From: Harmonia axyridis | Taxonomy: Eukaryota > Arthropoda > Insecta > Coleoptera > Coccinellidae | Direction: 5' to 3' | NCBI RefSeq assembly: GCF_914767665.1 | Contig: NC_059507.1 | Span: 18,230,718-18,294,717 of the forward strand | Length of the DNA stretch: 64,000 nucleotides | Part shown: positions 1 through 9,441 of the stretch, in pieces | How the letters are laid out: each line of letters starts with the position of its first letter | Numbering within the stretch: the stretch's first letter is position 1 | The notes under the pieces: model-generated | The model's input: only the letters and a program-made list of their open reading frames with translations | Database searches by the model: none | Told to the model about the DNA's origin: nothing | Made by a program: the position numbers and the translations under genes

Positions 1-228
1 CTGAGTATTTGACGATTTTGCTGTCATAAGCTTGTGCCAAGTTGTGATCAAGTGGCACCGAGAAGTCTACTATAACAGCCATCCTCTCCCGTCTCATCCA
101 TAGTACAAGATCTGGACGGTTGTGCTCCAGAGGCCTATCTGCCACAAAGGGGAAATCCAAGAAGATTTTAGCCTGTTCATTTTCTGCTAGCGCTGCCGGT
201 GTGTATTGATAGTGTGGTGTGAAGTTTC
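1..228 (-). pseudogene. R4/Dong-type LINE fragment, endonuclease domain
   Basis: Translated on the minus strand this piece reads through the restriction-like endonuclease region of an R4/Dong-type LINE: the motif RPDLVLW followed by AVIVDFSVPLDHNLAQAYD, with no stop. It aligns with the same part of the long LINE at 25863-29562 (RPDMVVW, ALIIDFAVP), but is clearly another subfamily. In this family the domain nicks the target DNA to prime reverse transcription. The copy runs off the left edge of the window, so its 3' end is unseen; its 5' side stops just before a (TA)n tract at 240. It is a fragment, not a working gene. LINE identity is secure; the exact clade is inference. Confidence 0.75.
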
Positions 229-239
229 CAAATATTTAT

Positions 240-275
240 TATATATATATATATATATATACAGGATTATCCTTT

Positions 276-365
<90 letters not shown>
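240..365. repeat. (TA)n microsatellite
   Basis: Nearly pure TA repeat, broken around 262-285 by a short unique piece. It lies between a LINE fragment and a PLE terminal repeat. The apparent open frames here (poly Ile-Tyr) are not genes. Confidence 0.95.
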
Positions 366-367
<2 letters not shown>

Positions 368-380
368 ACAATTTTAATTC

Positions 381-870
381 CCAATATACAACAATAATTA
401 TAAGTTAGATAAGGGGTGTGGGAAAATTGATAAGTGTTATAATGTCACTCTTCTTTATTTCATTTAGTCGACGTTTCGATCCCGATGGGGACCTTCTTCA
501 GGACTCTACAATAGCAATAGAAAACAGTCAAAATAAGGCAATCACAAATCATGTAAAAATAGTACATACCGAAATACAGAGTTGTAAAGATCTTATTTGA
601 ACACAAATCAATAGCTCTCAAGAAAGCAACTAACAAGAACATCAACAACTTCAGCGAAAAAAGATCTGATACTTCGTTAGTGAAGGAGTAGAAATCAATT
701 ATAATAAGTAAATAGGTAAACAGAATAATCAACAAAATGAGAGGTTGTCAAAAATGTTGTCAACCAGACTTGCCACAGAATACACGCACATGACAGATGA
801 AACATAGAGTAGCATTAAATCACATTGGTCGCAGTAATTCACTCTCACCGAACTCAGAACAAATGCGATT
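381..870 (-). repeat. PLE-A terminal repeat, antisense copy
   Basis: This stretch is the reverse complement of 1577-2053 and matches the terminal repeats flanking the PLE-A element at 11.7-14.9 kb. It lies upstream of the PLE-A coding fragment but in opposite orientation, so the coding piece is bracketed by inverted copies of the same repeat. It carries a hammerhead-like core at 466-505 on the minus strand. The junction with coding sequence is at about 871-877, in a run of T. Confidence 0.85.
466..505 (-). ncRNA. Hammerhead ribozyme-like core, PLE-A
   Basis: Minus strand: AGUC, core CUGAAGA, stem II GGUCCC/GGGAUC with loop CAUC, GAAA, then CGUC and GACU. Stem I is AGUC/GACU. Stem III has no loop, but ACGU is self-complementary, which would fit pairing between two molecules. 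Inverted twin of the motif at 1946-1985. Confidence 0.7.
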
Positions 871-877
871 TTTTTTT

Positions 878-1510
878 TATAATACCACTCCTTCGACACG
901 GCCAACGAATGGAGAGAGGAGCGCATCCACCACTGTGGACACTGAGAACACGGGTAGAATTCTTTACTTGTCTATTCCCCTAATTAATGGTATGACAAAC
1001 GCATTAATTAACCTCTTAAAGACCACAGAAATTATGTTGATTCAGAAATCTTATTTTAAAATTGACAGATTATACAGTCGAGTGAAAGATAGGATGACTG
1101 TTGATAACATGAGTGGTGTGGTATATTGTATTCCTTGTTCAATATGCAGTGAGGTGTACATTGGTCAGACGTCTCAGCTTCTGAAGAGAAGGATTGCTCA
1201 ACACAAAAGCGACATCAAGAATTCAAGTAAGATTTGTGCCCTAGCAGACCATACCCGGGACAAAGATCATCCAATGAATTATGATTCCACCAAAATCCTA
1301 GAAATTGAAGTTAGTGGAAGAAAAAGATGTTTCTTAGAGATGTATCATATTAAACGCCAAACCTGTTCGATGAACTACAGAAGGGATGTAAATAATATCA
1401 GCTCCATCTATTCTTATTTGATTCATTATGACCAGTTCGGTGGGAGAGAATTGGGTGGATCACATACAGAAGGAATTTCAACAAGTTCAGCAGTCGTAGG
1501 GATAACGTGA
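878..1510 (+). pseudogene. PLE-A C-terminal fragment (GIY-YIG endonuclease)
   Basis: Open frame for the last ~210 residues of a Penelope-like element. It begins after the reverse transcriptase (YNTTPS) and includes the linker and the GIY-YIG nuclease: GVVYCIPCSIC, then EVYIGQTSQLLKRRIAQH, and the conserved tail EMYHIKRQTCSMNYRRDV. The Cys pairs before VYIGQ are typical of PLE nucleases. The sequence aligns throughout with the C-terminus of the PLE-A frame at 12263-14293. The reverse transcriptase is missing, so this is a 5'-truncated copy fused at 870-878 to an inverted terminal repeat. The frame is intact to its stop, but the copy cannot transpose alone. Confidence 0.88.
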
Positions 1511-1881
1511 AAATGAATTCTGTGTTCTAGGCCATTTCTGTGAGAGGGGATTGGTTTCGGTTCATGGAATCTTTCAAAAAAATCGCATTTGTTCTGAGTT
1601 CGGTGAGAGTGAATTACTGCGACCAATGTGATTTAATGCTACTCTATGTTTCATCTGTCATGTGCGTGTATTCTGTGGCAAGTCTGGTTGACAACATTTT
1701 TGACAACCTCTCATTTTGTTGATTATTCTGTTTACCTATTTACTTATTATAATTGATTTCTACTCCTTCACTAACGAAGTATCAGATCTTTTTTCGCTGA
1801 AGTTGTTGATGTTCTTGTTAGTTGCTTTCTTGAGAGCTATTGATTTGTGTTCAAATAAGATCTTTACAACTCTGTATTTCG

Positions 1882-1945
1882 GTATGTACTATTTTTACAT
1901 GATTTGTGATTGCCTTATTTTGACTGTTTTCTATTGCTATTGTAG
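1882..1945 (+). other. Predicted 64-nt intron ending at the ribozyme, PLE-A
   Basis: Donor GTATGT at 1882 matches the splice consensus; the acceptor is a T-rich run ending TATTGTAG at 1945. The next base is the first base of ribozyme stem I. The same signals occur in the other PLE-A copies. Splicing is predicted, not shown, for this family. Confidence 0.45.
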
Positions 1946-1985
1946 AGTCCTGAAGAAGGTCCCCATCGGGATCGAAACGTCGACT
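1946..1985 (+). ncRNA. Hammerhead ribozyme-like core, PLE-A
   Basis: Stem I AGUC (1946-1949) pairs with GACU (1982-1985). Core CUGAAGA is 1950-1956, stem II 1958-1963 with 1968-1973, GAAA 1974-1977, and the predicted cleavage site follows GUC at 1981. PLEs are known to carry minimal hammerheads of this type; activity here is inferred. Confidence 0.72.
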
Positions 1986-2061
1986 AAATGAAATAAAGAA
2001 GAGTGACATTATAACACTTATCAATTTTCCCACACCCCTTATCTAACTTATAATATATATA

Positions 2062-2501
2062 CAGGGTGTGGCGTAATTAATGGATAATCCTGTACTGGCG
2101 AATAGGGGAGGTCATGGCCGACCAGAAAATGTAAAGTTATGTTTAGTAAAAATATCATAGTTTTCGAGATATCGGACAATTTCATTTTTTTTTTAAAGTG
2201 CACCTTTATTCACTAATTTCAATGCTGTGATCACAAATCTTGTTATTTCTTTGGGCATTGTTTTTTATTTTACTCTCAGATAGCTGTACTATGAGAAAGA
2301 CTACCAAATACCTACCATCTTACTTAATTTAGAAAAAAAAGTAGGATAATCCTCATGTTTGCACGTTTTAGAAAAAAATGAAATTGTCCGATATCTCGAA
2401 AACTATGATATTTTTACAGAACAAAACTTTACATTTTCTGGTCGGCCATGACCTGCCCTATTCGCCAGTACAGGATTATCCATTAATTACGCCACACCCT
2501 G
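2062..2501. mobile_element. 440-bp TA-flanked inverted-repeat MITE
   Basis: Ends CAGGGTGTGGCG...CGCCACACCCTG are flanked on both sides by TA. The terminal inverted repeats are about 135 bp each (2062-2198 and 2366-2501) and differ at only a few positions, so insertion is fairly recent. There is no coding sequence. Ends and TA target duplication fit a non-autonomous Tc1/mariner-superfamily element. It sits in the (TA)n joining a PLE-A copy to a LINE tail. Confidence 0.9.

Positions 2502-2504
<3 letters not shown>

Positions 2505-2562
<58 letters not shown>
2505..2562. repeat. (TA)n microsatellite
   Basis: Pure TA repeat between the MITE and a short LINE tail. Confidence 0.95.
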
Positions 2563-2566
<4 letters not shown>

Positions 2567-2628
2567 TACAACCTTGGTCGCTGTGGTGACCCGGTTGTCT
2601 TGGATCCATCCCGCTTGTCGGTGAATTA

Positions 2629-2637
<9 letters not shown>
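2563..2637 (+). mobile_element. Short LINE 3' tail in (TA)n
   Basis: About 75 bp of unique sequence ending GGTGAATT plus a run of A, with (TA)n on both sides. Layout and tail (GTGAA followed by A-run, then TA repeat) match the 3' ends of the R4/Dong-type LINE copies at 14937-15239 and 29672-29756. Probably a severely 5'-truncated copy; too short for protein evidence. Confidence 0.5.

Positions 2638-2677
<40 letters not shown>
2638..2677. repeat. (TA)n microsatellite
   Basis: TA repeat downstream of the short LINE tail. Confidence 0.95.
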
Positions 2678-2679
<2 letters not shown>

Positions 2680-2779
2680 ATATCTAGATTAAGAGCCTTT
2701 TAGAAATATAAATAAATATTTGTTTAAGGGTATTGAGACTCATGTATCATTTAGGTAAAAAGTGTACTCCTTTTTCTTC

Positions 2780-2817
2780 ACCAAGCTTTCGCAATTTATT
2801 TATTGCATCTTCAGGGT
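2780..2817 (-). ncRNA. Hammerhead ribozyme-like core, PLE-E
   Basis: Minus strand: ACC, CUGAAGA, stem II GCAAU/AUUGC, GAAA, GCUU, GGU. Stem I (ACC/GGU) covaries with GCC/GGC in the related PLE-B. The self-complementary AGCU replaces the ACGU of PLE-A. Confidence 0.65.
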
Positions 2818-2819
2818 TT

Positions 2820-2881
2820 CTAAAATTACAGATATAGTTCATATAAATAAAATTTGTCTACTATAATTTGTTTGTTATTAC
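2820..2881 (-). other. Predicted 62-nt intron next to the ribozyme, PLE-E
   Basis: Minus strand: donor GTAATA after CAACG, acceptor AATTTTAG two bases upstream of stem I. Position relative to the ribozyme is the same as in PLE-A and PLE-B. Prediction only. Confidence 0.4.
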
Positions 2882-3101
2882 CGTTGAGGTTATGTATTAA
2901 AACTTATTAAGTTGTGAGCTCGACATTGCATATAACAGGTATAAAACTAATTTGATATAAAAATAAATTTACACGAATACATTTTAAAAGACAACAATGT
3001 GATCTCTTTTGATTTGGGTTATTTCGTCTTTTTAATTAGTTGTCAATATGTCTCGATGACAAGTCAGATTGATATGTTTTTAATCGTGATTTTCTTATCA
3101 T

Positions 3102-3290
3102 TCATCTAATGGACCGTCGTAAAATTCATATTCTTTTTCTTTTTCTAACAAACAGCTGTATATATTGCTGAGTTTTTTTGTATCAGATTTCTTGTTGATA
3201 GTATTTTCATTTTTATTAATTTGGATCATCTCATGAATCATCTGTTAGGATTTTACTATAATTTTTAATTCTTTTCTGTTGATCTGGCAA
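3102..3290 (-). pseudogene. PLE-E C-terminal fragment
   Basis: Minus-strand translation gives QMIHEMIQINKNENTINKK, then KKLSNIYSCLLEKEKEYEFY, DGPLDE and a stop at 3102-3104. This is the end of a PLE GIY-YIG protein and aligns with the C-terminus of PLE-B (EMININKEDETINKK, YDGPIDE). A stop lies just upstream in frame, and the reverse transcriptase and nuclease core are missing. With the ribozyme-like core at 2780-2817 it forms a 5'-truncated, decayed PLE 3' end from a sister family of PLE-B. Confidence 0.75.
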
Positions 3291-3299
3291 CGTATCATA

Positions 3300-3800
3300 C
3301 TCCGGTGTCTGCGTACACCTTATCAAAATGATACATATGGACCGTTCATTTTTATCTATTCAATTTCAATGCCTTTGAGAACACCTCCACAATTTGTATA
3401 GGTACCTTTTTGGTTATAGGCAACATCCTACGCAGGTAGGAAAGCACGAATAAAAAAAAGAACTAACAATTCGGTATTCCATGACAAACTGAGGAGAGCG
3501 AGACAATTTGATCAGATCTTGATTGTTTCTCAACCCAATGAAAGTAGTTCTTGCGTCAAAACCGTACATTAATATCGTTCCAATGAATACTGCTTAGGTG
3601 GTATTTTAAATCCTACGAAACAGTATACATTTCGGCAACTGTCGCATATTGACCCTGGAAAAATGAACACTCGTCCCATCCAGTCGATAGGTGAGAAGAA
3701 ATGGTAATTTCAAATGCACAGAGATAATCATTATAATGAAATATCATCGGTGAATACAAGATATCTCTCTACTGGCACATATTCCTCAAAAAACTTTCTC
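3300..3800. other. Intron sequence, nothing recognised
   Basis: Between the PLE-E fragment and the last PHKA exon in the window I see only AT-rich sequence without coding, repeat or splice evidence I can support. Confidence 0.5.
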
Positions 3801-3802
3801 AC

Positions 3803-3973
3803 CATCAATATTTATAGATCTAGTTTTCTTAACTGCTCCTCTAATTGACATCTTTCTCTTCAGATGTTTTGCTTTTGATTTTCCACCGGCTGGCGTTTCC
3901 AAAATTGACGATCTGGAGGACAACGATTTGAAAAGATGATCTTCCAAGTAATTTTGAACTTGGGGATTCAATT
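3803..3973 (-). CDS. PHKA: PHKA exon 7 (Ser/Arg/Lys-rich linker)
   Basis: This 171-nt exon follows acceptor TTTTTTAG and ends at donor GTGAGA. Starting in phase 1 it completes a Lys codon and reads LNPQVQNYLEDHLFKSLSSR, then a basic stretch (KHLKRKMS) and KKTRSINID. It corresponds to the phosphorylatable, poorly ordered region of insect PHKA proteins, after the conserved DGLPD segment. Ser and basic residues are consistent with regulation by phosphorylation, but no site is proven here. It ends in phase 1, so further exons are needed; none is visible down to position 1, so the 3' part of the gene lies outside the window. Confidence 0.9.
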
Positions 3974-4027
3974 CTAAAAAATTTACAGAATTCAAATTTT
4001 TTTTCTTATTTCAACTGTAAAACTTAC

Positions 4028-4192
4028 TATCCGGAAGGCCGTCTTCTTGGCACCCTAAAAAACTCAAGTTTGTTATGCAACTTGTATTGAGAAATTCTGA
4101 TAAATTTCCCAGGGTCACTCTTGTGCCACTTATATAGCCTGATTTCAATTTTTTCATGGTTGTTATCATAGCAAGAGGTATTTTTCCGTCAT
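4028..4192 (-). CDS. PHKA: PHKA exon 6
   Basis: 165-nt exon with acceptor CATTTCAG and the perfect donor GTAAGT, phase 1 to phase 1. It encodes DDGKIPLAMITTMKKLKSGY, ISGTRVTLGNLSEFLNTSCI and TNLSFLG, a highly conserved block of the alpha subunit. Its first split codon is completed equally well by exon 5a or 5b, both of which end TTAG. It is 54 bp from exon 7 and 103 bp from exon 5b. Confidence 0.93.
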
Positions 4193-4295
4193 CTGAAATG
4201 GAATGATATGAAACATTACGATACTGAGGTAAAAATATTGAATTAATCAATACAGAAGTCATGCTTCCGCCAAATGAAAATGTTCGATATTTTAC

Positions 4296-4443
4296 CTAAA
4301 TGGTTTTGTGTAGCGACCAATATGATGGTAGGTCTGCCAAGCATGTGTTTCCAATTCATACTCAAGAAGGCAAAATGGGTCATAATTTTGTCAACCAACA
4401 GGGCAGAATCATAACTAGTATAATATTCATCCATGTCAAAATT
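4296..4443 (-). CDS. PHKA: PHKA exon 5b, alternative to exon 5a
   Basis: 148 nt, phase 0 to phase 1, acceptor CCCTTAAG after a pyrimidine-rich tract, donor GTAAAA. It encodes NFDMDEYYTSYDSALLVDKI and ends in WKHMLGRPTIILVATQNHL. Exon 5a (10063-10210) has the same length and phases and aligns without gaps; I count 17 of 49 residues identical, including D-M, Y-Y, W and the block MLGRP. Exon 5a is closer to the usual insect PHKA sequence. Because 148 is not a multiple of three, including both or neither would shift the frame, so the two should be used one at a time. A decaying duplicate is less likely: the frame is open, splice sites are good and the key residues remain. Confidence 0.85.
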
Positions 4444-4509
4444 CTTAAGGGCCAAGGGACAAGCATGCACATCACACCAAAACATAACAGAAAGCAAACT
4501 GGTTAGCAA

Positions 4510-6010
4510 AAAAAATGAACAAAATTAGAATAGAAAATTTTATTTTTAGTATCAGTTTTTAGTTATCAGTTTGAAGGCAAAAATAATGTTGAACAATAAA
4601 CATACTATAAAATCTGAATGACCTAATTGAGAATAATTATAAAAATTTCATCATCTGTTGGTTTCTTTTTGAAGAGTGAATCATGTCAATTTTATTAAAT
4701 CTTCCATATTTGATATTTCGATATGGAATTTCTAACCTACAACTCCATTACAAGATTGTCGAGATGTCGTACGGAATGGACGTGTGCCGATACTGCGCCA
4801 ACATCATTATTGATAATACGAAAACCGTTAAGAGTGTAATATTTTCGAATTGAAAATTGATTTACGAATTGAAATTCAACACAAATATATCAATCACAAA
4901 TGCTTCAATTAAAACACAGTATGTATTTCAAATTTAAAGTTTTTACTCTAAATTTAAAGTAGTTTCGCAACAGCATTTGAGAAACTACTAACTCAATGGT
5001 GTGACATGACTGTGGATGTATCAGAAACCAATACAACTGATGTTATACTTGAAAAGGAAATTGCTTTTTAGAATCGTTGTGAATACTGACAGAAAATTAA
5101 AATGAATTCGTGGACGACATTATTCCTTTACTCGACAGACTATTCGTTGTACTGAAGACAAACCCCCTCAAAATGTGAGGATATCACCATAGTAAAATAA
5201 AAACAGGCGAGCTGGTTTGCAGCATAACTGTCGACCAACCTTCGCGAAGTCGCAGTCGATAATTTGAAACTGAAACCTGGCTACTCCCGTAATTCCCGTA
5301 TTATACTTCTCATTCTGTCCTGGCCATACACATAGAATAATATGAACTGGGCGTTAGAGAGAGACCATTGCTATCGTTGTATTGTGACAAGGATAGTATA
5401 GATAATGGCAAAACATGGGTTGGTGAATTGATTATGTGTGTTTTCTTGAGGAGATTACAGATTCCTTAACGATTTACTAAGTATTTGTTTTAATTCTTCT
5501 GATTATTTCAGCACTAATAAAGACTTTCAAGTATATCTGCTTCGTGTGCAGCTTATAATTGTGTTGTTAGATCCTTAAAAGGGTTGGACGGGACATTATA
5601 ATAGGTAAGAAAACAAGAAGTGATGTATCGTTTATCTTATTAAATATTTTCACTGGTTTTCGAGAAATTAAATGAAATGGGTGATGGCAATGAGGTGTAA
5701 AGACTACAATTCTAATGCCACAGCCGTAATGTATAGTAATCAATTCAAAACAGGGGGCTATTATGTCAATCTCTATGGAACCAAAGATTTGAAGGAAGGA
5801 ACCATACAATTATGATATTAAGAACATGTGTTAATACAATGATAATGAATAATATAGAGCAAATTCCTACGCTTTATAGATTCGGAGTTATGAATTTATG
5901 ACCATGTTGTTCAAGTTTCAAAGCTATGATTCGAATCTCTCCGTCAGATTTTCATCATAATTCGTTTGTATTGATATCTATTATATATTTTTTCCATATG
6001 TGCTTGTAAC
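4510..6010. other. Intron sequence, nothing recognised
   Basis: AT-rich, no convincing coding or repeat structure. Short open frames on both strands have no recognisable motif. Confidence 0.5.
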
Positions 6011-6890
6011 GGGTGTTTTTTCGAGGTATATAACTTTAAGTTGGCATTACTGTTCAAGATGGCGACCGATTTAACAGCTGTCAAGTGATTTATTCTCAGT
6101 TTGGTTTGGCAATTCATCATGAATAGACTCACGCCTGAACAACGCTTGCAAATAGTGCAATTTTATTTCGAAAATAATGGTTCTGTGCGGAATACGTATC
6201 GCGCACTACGTCCATTTTATTTTGTTTAGCGATGAAGCGCACTTCTGGTTGAATGGCTACGTCAACAAACAAAACTGCCACATTTGGAGTGAAGCTAATC
6301 CTCAAGTGTATGTCAAAACACCGTTACATCCAGAAAAACTGACTGTTTGGTGCGCCTTATGGGCTGGTGGAATCATTGGTCCGTACTTCTTCAAAAACGA
6401 TGATGGCCAGAACGTTACAGTCAATGGTGATCGGTATAGAGCCATGATTACAAATTTTTTCATTGCTGAATTGAACAACCATGATGTCCAGGAGCTGTGG
6501 TTCCAACAAGACGGCGCAACATGTCACACAGCTCGTGCCACTATCGAATTGAAAGACACGTTTGGTGACCGCCTAATTTCATGTTTTGGACCTGTGAATT
6601 GGCCTCCAAGATCTTGTGATTCAACACCGCTAGACTACTTTCTGTGGAGCTATGTTAAGTCATTGGTCTATGCGGATAAGCCACAAACCCTTAACCATTT
6701 GGAAGACAACATTCGCCGTGTTATTGCCGATATACGACCACAAATGTTGGAAAAAGTCATCGAAAATTGGACGTCCAGATTGGACTACATCCGAGCCAGC
6801 TGTGGCGGTCATATGCCAGAAATCATATTTAAAATGTAATGCCACAAGATTATCTTGCAATTTAAAGTTCTATAGCTCTAAAAAACACCC
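6011..6890 (+). mobile_element. Mariner-type transposon, deletion derivative, copy 1
   Basis: The left end GGGTGTTTTTTCGAGG and right end (reverse complement GGGTGTTTTTTAGAGC) form imperfect inverted repeats of about 30 bp that also share a TAT-A-AACTTTAA core. Inside is a broken transposase gene. At about 880 bp the element is shorter than a full one, because an internal deletion removed most of the N-terminal half. A second copy at 58158-58884 has the same breakpoint. Confidence 0.85.
6119..6839 (+). pseudogene. Mariner-like transposase, N-terminal half deleted
   Basis: The original start (MNRLTPEQRLQIVQFYF) is at 6119 and gives the beginning of the helix-turn-helix domain. At about 6215 it jumps, out of frame, to the catalytic domain, which is open to 6839. 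Catalytic motifs are LFSDEAHFW (first Asp), FQQDGATCH (second) and STPLDYFLW (third), with 40 residues between the second and third Asp; the other copy has one more. That spacing and the DDD triad suggest the DD41D (rosa-like) mariner group. The linker and part of the DNA-binding region are missing, so it is inactive. Confidence 0.85.
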
Positions 6891-7524
6891 TTTATATGTG
6901 ATGATGAAAAAAGGTAAAATAATAAACCCTTGTATAAAATTTGCACTAATTTTTTACACCGCCAGAGTAAAGGAAGATGTAAACTTTTGGAACGTAAGAC
7001 TGAAATGTCCTCTTTTGATAGGAAAAGTATAGCACTTTCATCCCCAATAACACTCACTATTTCCTCAGTCTATTTGTTGAAAATATTAAGGCTATTTTTT
7101 CTTGAGACAACAGATATAAAATTTAAAACACGTTCACTGCGGCACGTATCCCCGGGGGCATGTGTTGAGTCTTAAAGTTAGTGCGGCACCAAAAACATTA
7201 GTTTGATTCGGCACATGCCTCCCGGGGCATGTGTCAAACTTGTCGATTCTTGTTCATACTGAGAAGTTCGCCGGGTAATTTCTTTTTGTTCGGATTGTCC
7301 AGGGCAACCTGAATACTGTTTAAGTTGATTCAATACTGCATATAATTCTGTCCTCTAAAAAAAATATGACAATAATATGTCTTTGAATAATACAAAAACT
7401 ACCTATAAACCATTTTGAATGGAATATTTTCTTCGAGATAGCACTCAATTAAATTCGCCTTTTTCTAAAAAAAAATTATATCATGAAAGTCTGTATCATA
7501 CAGTTGCTACATGTGATTTATTCA
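6891..7524. other. Intron; GC-rich repeated motif at 7140-7250
   Basis: Mostly AT-rich. At 7140-7250 two GC-rich pieces recur: GTATCCCCGGGGGCATGTGT and, downstream, CATGCCTCCCGGGGCATGTG, each near-palindromic. This resembles repeated subterminal motifs of DNA transposon ends (piggyBac-like ends are one possibility), but I find no second end. Confidence 0.3.
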
Positions 7525-7765
7525 GCTAATTCAATACTAGTCTCATCATAATATCACAATATTATTCTTAAAAAGAAATTAAAAATGCGTTATTCGCATA
7601 GCTATATATTAGGCTATTTCAATACTATTCTCATCCGAATATCTCAATATTTCATTTTAAAACAATTTAAAAGGCTTTATTGCCGTAGCCATTTAGCTAT
7701 TTCAATACTATTCTCATCTGAATAACTCAAGAAAATTTAAACACGCGTTATTTCCATAGCCAATT
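7525..7765. repeat. Degenerate tandem repeat, three ~85-bp units
   Basis: Three units start at about 7525, 7614 and 7695 with GCTATTTCAATACTATTCTC or a close variant, followed by CATC-GAATA-CTCAA, an A-rich part and a piece ending in ATAGC or GTAGCC. Function unknown; possibly subterminal repeats of a lost element. Confidence 0.7.
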
Positions 7766-8099
7766 CGTATGTTTTGCCATTAATTATTCCATCCTTCACA
7801 ACACCTCTCTCTTCTTGATAGTCCGCAAAGCCTAGCGAGTAGAAGCCACGTCAGGACGAGTCCATGTTATTTTAGGTCTATAGTCCTGACTGGCAAATAC
7901 AACACGATCAAGTAGAAGTGCTTGTAGTCGGGACTAGCTTCAAAATAAGCCCAGTAAATATTTAGTTTACCTTTGTATAGAATTGTAGGGAATCTATCAA
8001 TTCCCTCGAAAATATTCGAAATAAGTCCGAAAGTTGAATTTCGAACAGAAATCCTATTAACGGAAGAATTCGGTGTAAAAACTTGGAATTATCAAAACC

Positions 8100-8390
8100 A
8101 CACTCCTAAGGGATCTGAAAAAAGACCTTGCTCACGATCGAATGGAAAACAGCCTGAATGCCCATAAAAATCGGTATTTCAGGGCGAATAATTCAATTGA
8201 GTTCAGAGTGACCAGCGACCCTTAAAAAACGATTAGACAAAAATCTTCTTCATACTATTTTCGTGGGTTGAAAATAAATTGAATAAGTGTTTATCCTTTT
8301 CTTTTATTCCTCTTATTTGTTCTTGGCCGTGAACTACTCGTTAGTCACAGTATAAGGACCACAACCCACAAATTGGTGACCCCGACGTGA
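8100..8390 (+). mobile_element. Ty3/gypsy leader: probable LTR end and primer-binding site
   Basis: The sequence up to ACAACCCACA (8370), directly followed by TTGGTGACCCCGACGTGA (8373-8390), looks like an LTR end and a tRNA primer-binding site just upstream of gag. The LTR start is not determined because I find no second LTR. Confidence 0.5.
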
Positions 8391-8419
8391 TTTGAAGAGG
8401 AAGCGAATCCCGAAGGAAA

Positions 8420-9441
8420 ATGTCACAAGAAGCTCAGGTATCAAGAGTCCCGAGTTATGGTTTGCCATGGCCGAAGGAAGTTTCCACAGCGCGGGGGTGA
8501 CAAAGAACCGTACTAAGTTTGGTTATATAGTGAATGCCCTACCAGCCAAATATGCAACGGAGGTGAAGGACATCATTATGAATCTACCTACCGAGGAGGC
8601 CTACTACAAATTGAGAACGGATCTGATTCGACGTCCGAGTGCCACACTAGAGGAGAAGACCCGACGCCTCCTGGAGCAAGAAGAAATGGGAGACCGTAAA
8701 CCCTCACAGTTTTTTCGCCATTCACAGGGCCTTGCTGATCCAGCCGTTCCAGAGAGCCTGATGAAAACTCTATGGATCAACCGTCTACCCAGGAGTGTCC
8801 AGGTGACGTTGGCCATTATGAAATACAGCAGCCTCCAAGACTTAGCCGTCCACGCAGACCACATCATGGAAGCATTCTAACCTCCAGTACAACTGGTAAA
8901 CGAGACGACCAGCATGGAGGCTATCATCAGTGCTAAGTTAGCACAGCTCACACTAGGTCTCCACCAGGAGATAGCAGCCCTGAAAGCCGAACTAACAGCC
9001 CAAGCAGATCGATCCCGGAGAGACAATACAGAGACCGATGCCAGCATCGTCCAAGAGTCCAAGTCGAGGCCGACAGGCAATCGACGCCAAGTGCTGGTGT
9101 CATTGGAGATTTTGAGTCAGGTTCGCTAGGTGCAGACAGCCCTTCAACTACACCTCGGGAAACAAGGGGGGCCTTCACTAGGGGTGGCCAGTGATCCCAG
9201 CCCATCGAAGCGCCTCCTGTTCATCATCGATAGGGACTGCAAGTTGCAGTTTCTGGTCGACAGTGGAGCAGATCTGTGCGTCTTTCCACGAAGTTCAATC
9301 AACGGTAGAAGAGAGAAGTCGGACTTCGTTCTATCAGCAGCCAATGGGACACCCATCGCAACGTATGGTACAACCACCCTCACGCTTAACTTAGGACTAC
9401 GCCGAGATTTCACATGGAGGTTTGTCATAGCAAATTATTAG
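8420..9441 (+). pseudogene. Ty3/gypsy gag and aspartic protease, broken
   Basis: A start at 8420 (MSQEAQVSRVPSYG) runs into a frameshift before LWFAMAEGSFHSAGVTKN. The following frame to 8880 is a gag capsid region (typical words YIVNALPAKYA, AILE-type helices, LADPAVPESLMKTLW). After a stop and more shifts, 9225-9441 encodes a retropepsin: LQFLVDSGADLCVFPRSS has the catalytic DSG. Similarity ends at 9441, before the reverse transcriptase. Gag forms the particle and the protease matures it. At least two frameshifts and the missing pol and 3' LTR show this is a dead 5' fragment. Confidence 0.82.

Larger units (their letters stand above)
1577..2053 (+). repeat. PLE-A terminal repeat, sense copy
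   Basis: Terminal repeat downstream of the PLE-A coding fragment, in the same orientation as the coding strand; it inversely matches 381-870. It contains a predicted intron (1882-1945) and a hammerhead-like core (1946-1985), and ends just before the TA-flanked MITE at 2062. Confidence 0.85.

Noticed and set aside
206..397. Open frame rich in Ile-Tyr
   Set aside because: It is translation of the (TA)n tract. The same applies to the frames at 11448-11705, 29342-29711 and other TA runs.
2378..2629. 83-codon open frame on the plus strand
   Set aside because: It runs through a MITE arm, (TA)n and a LINE tail; no protein signature.
4300..4506. 68-codon plus-strand frame
   Set aside because: Antisense shadow of PHKA exon 5b, which has splice signals and family similarity on the minus strand.
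7525..7765. Regularly spaced repeats that might suggest a CRISPR array
   Set aside because: Units are ~85 bp, degenerate and contiguous without unique spacers, in a eukaryotic intron.
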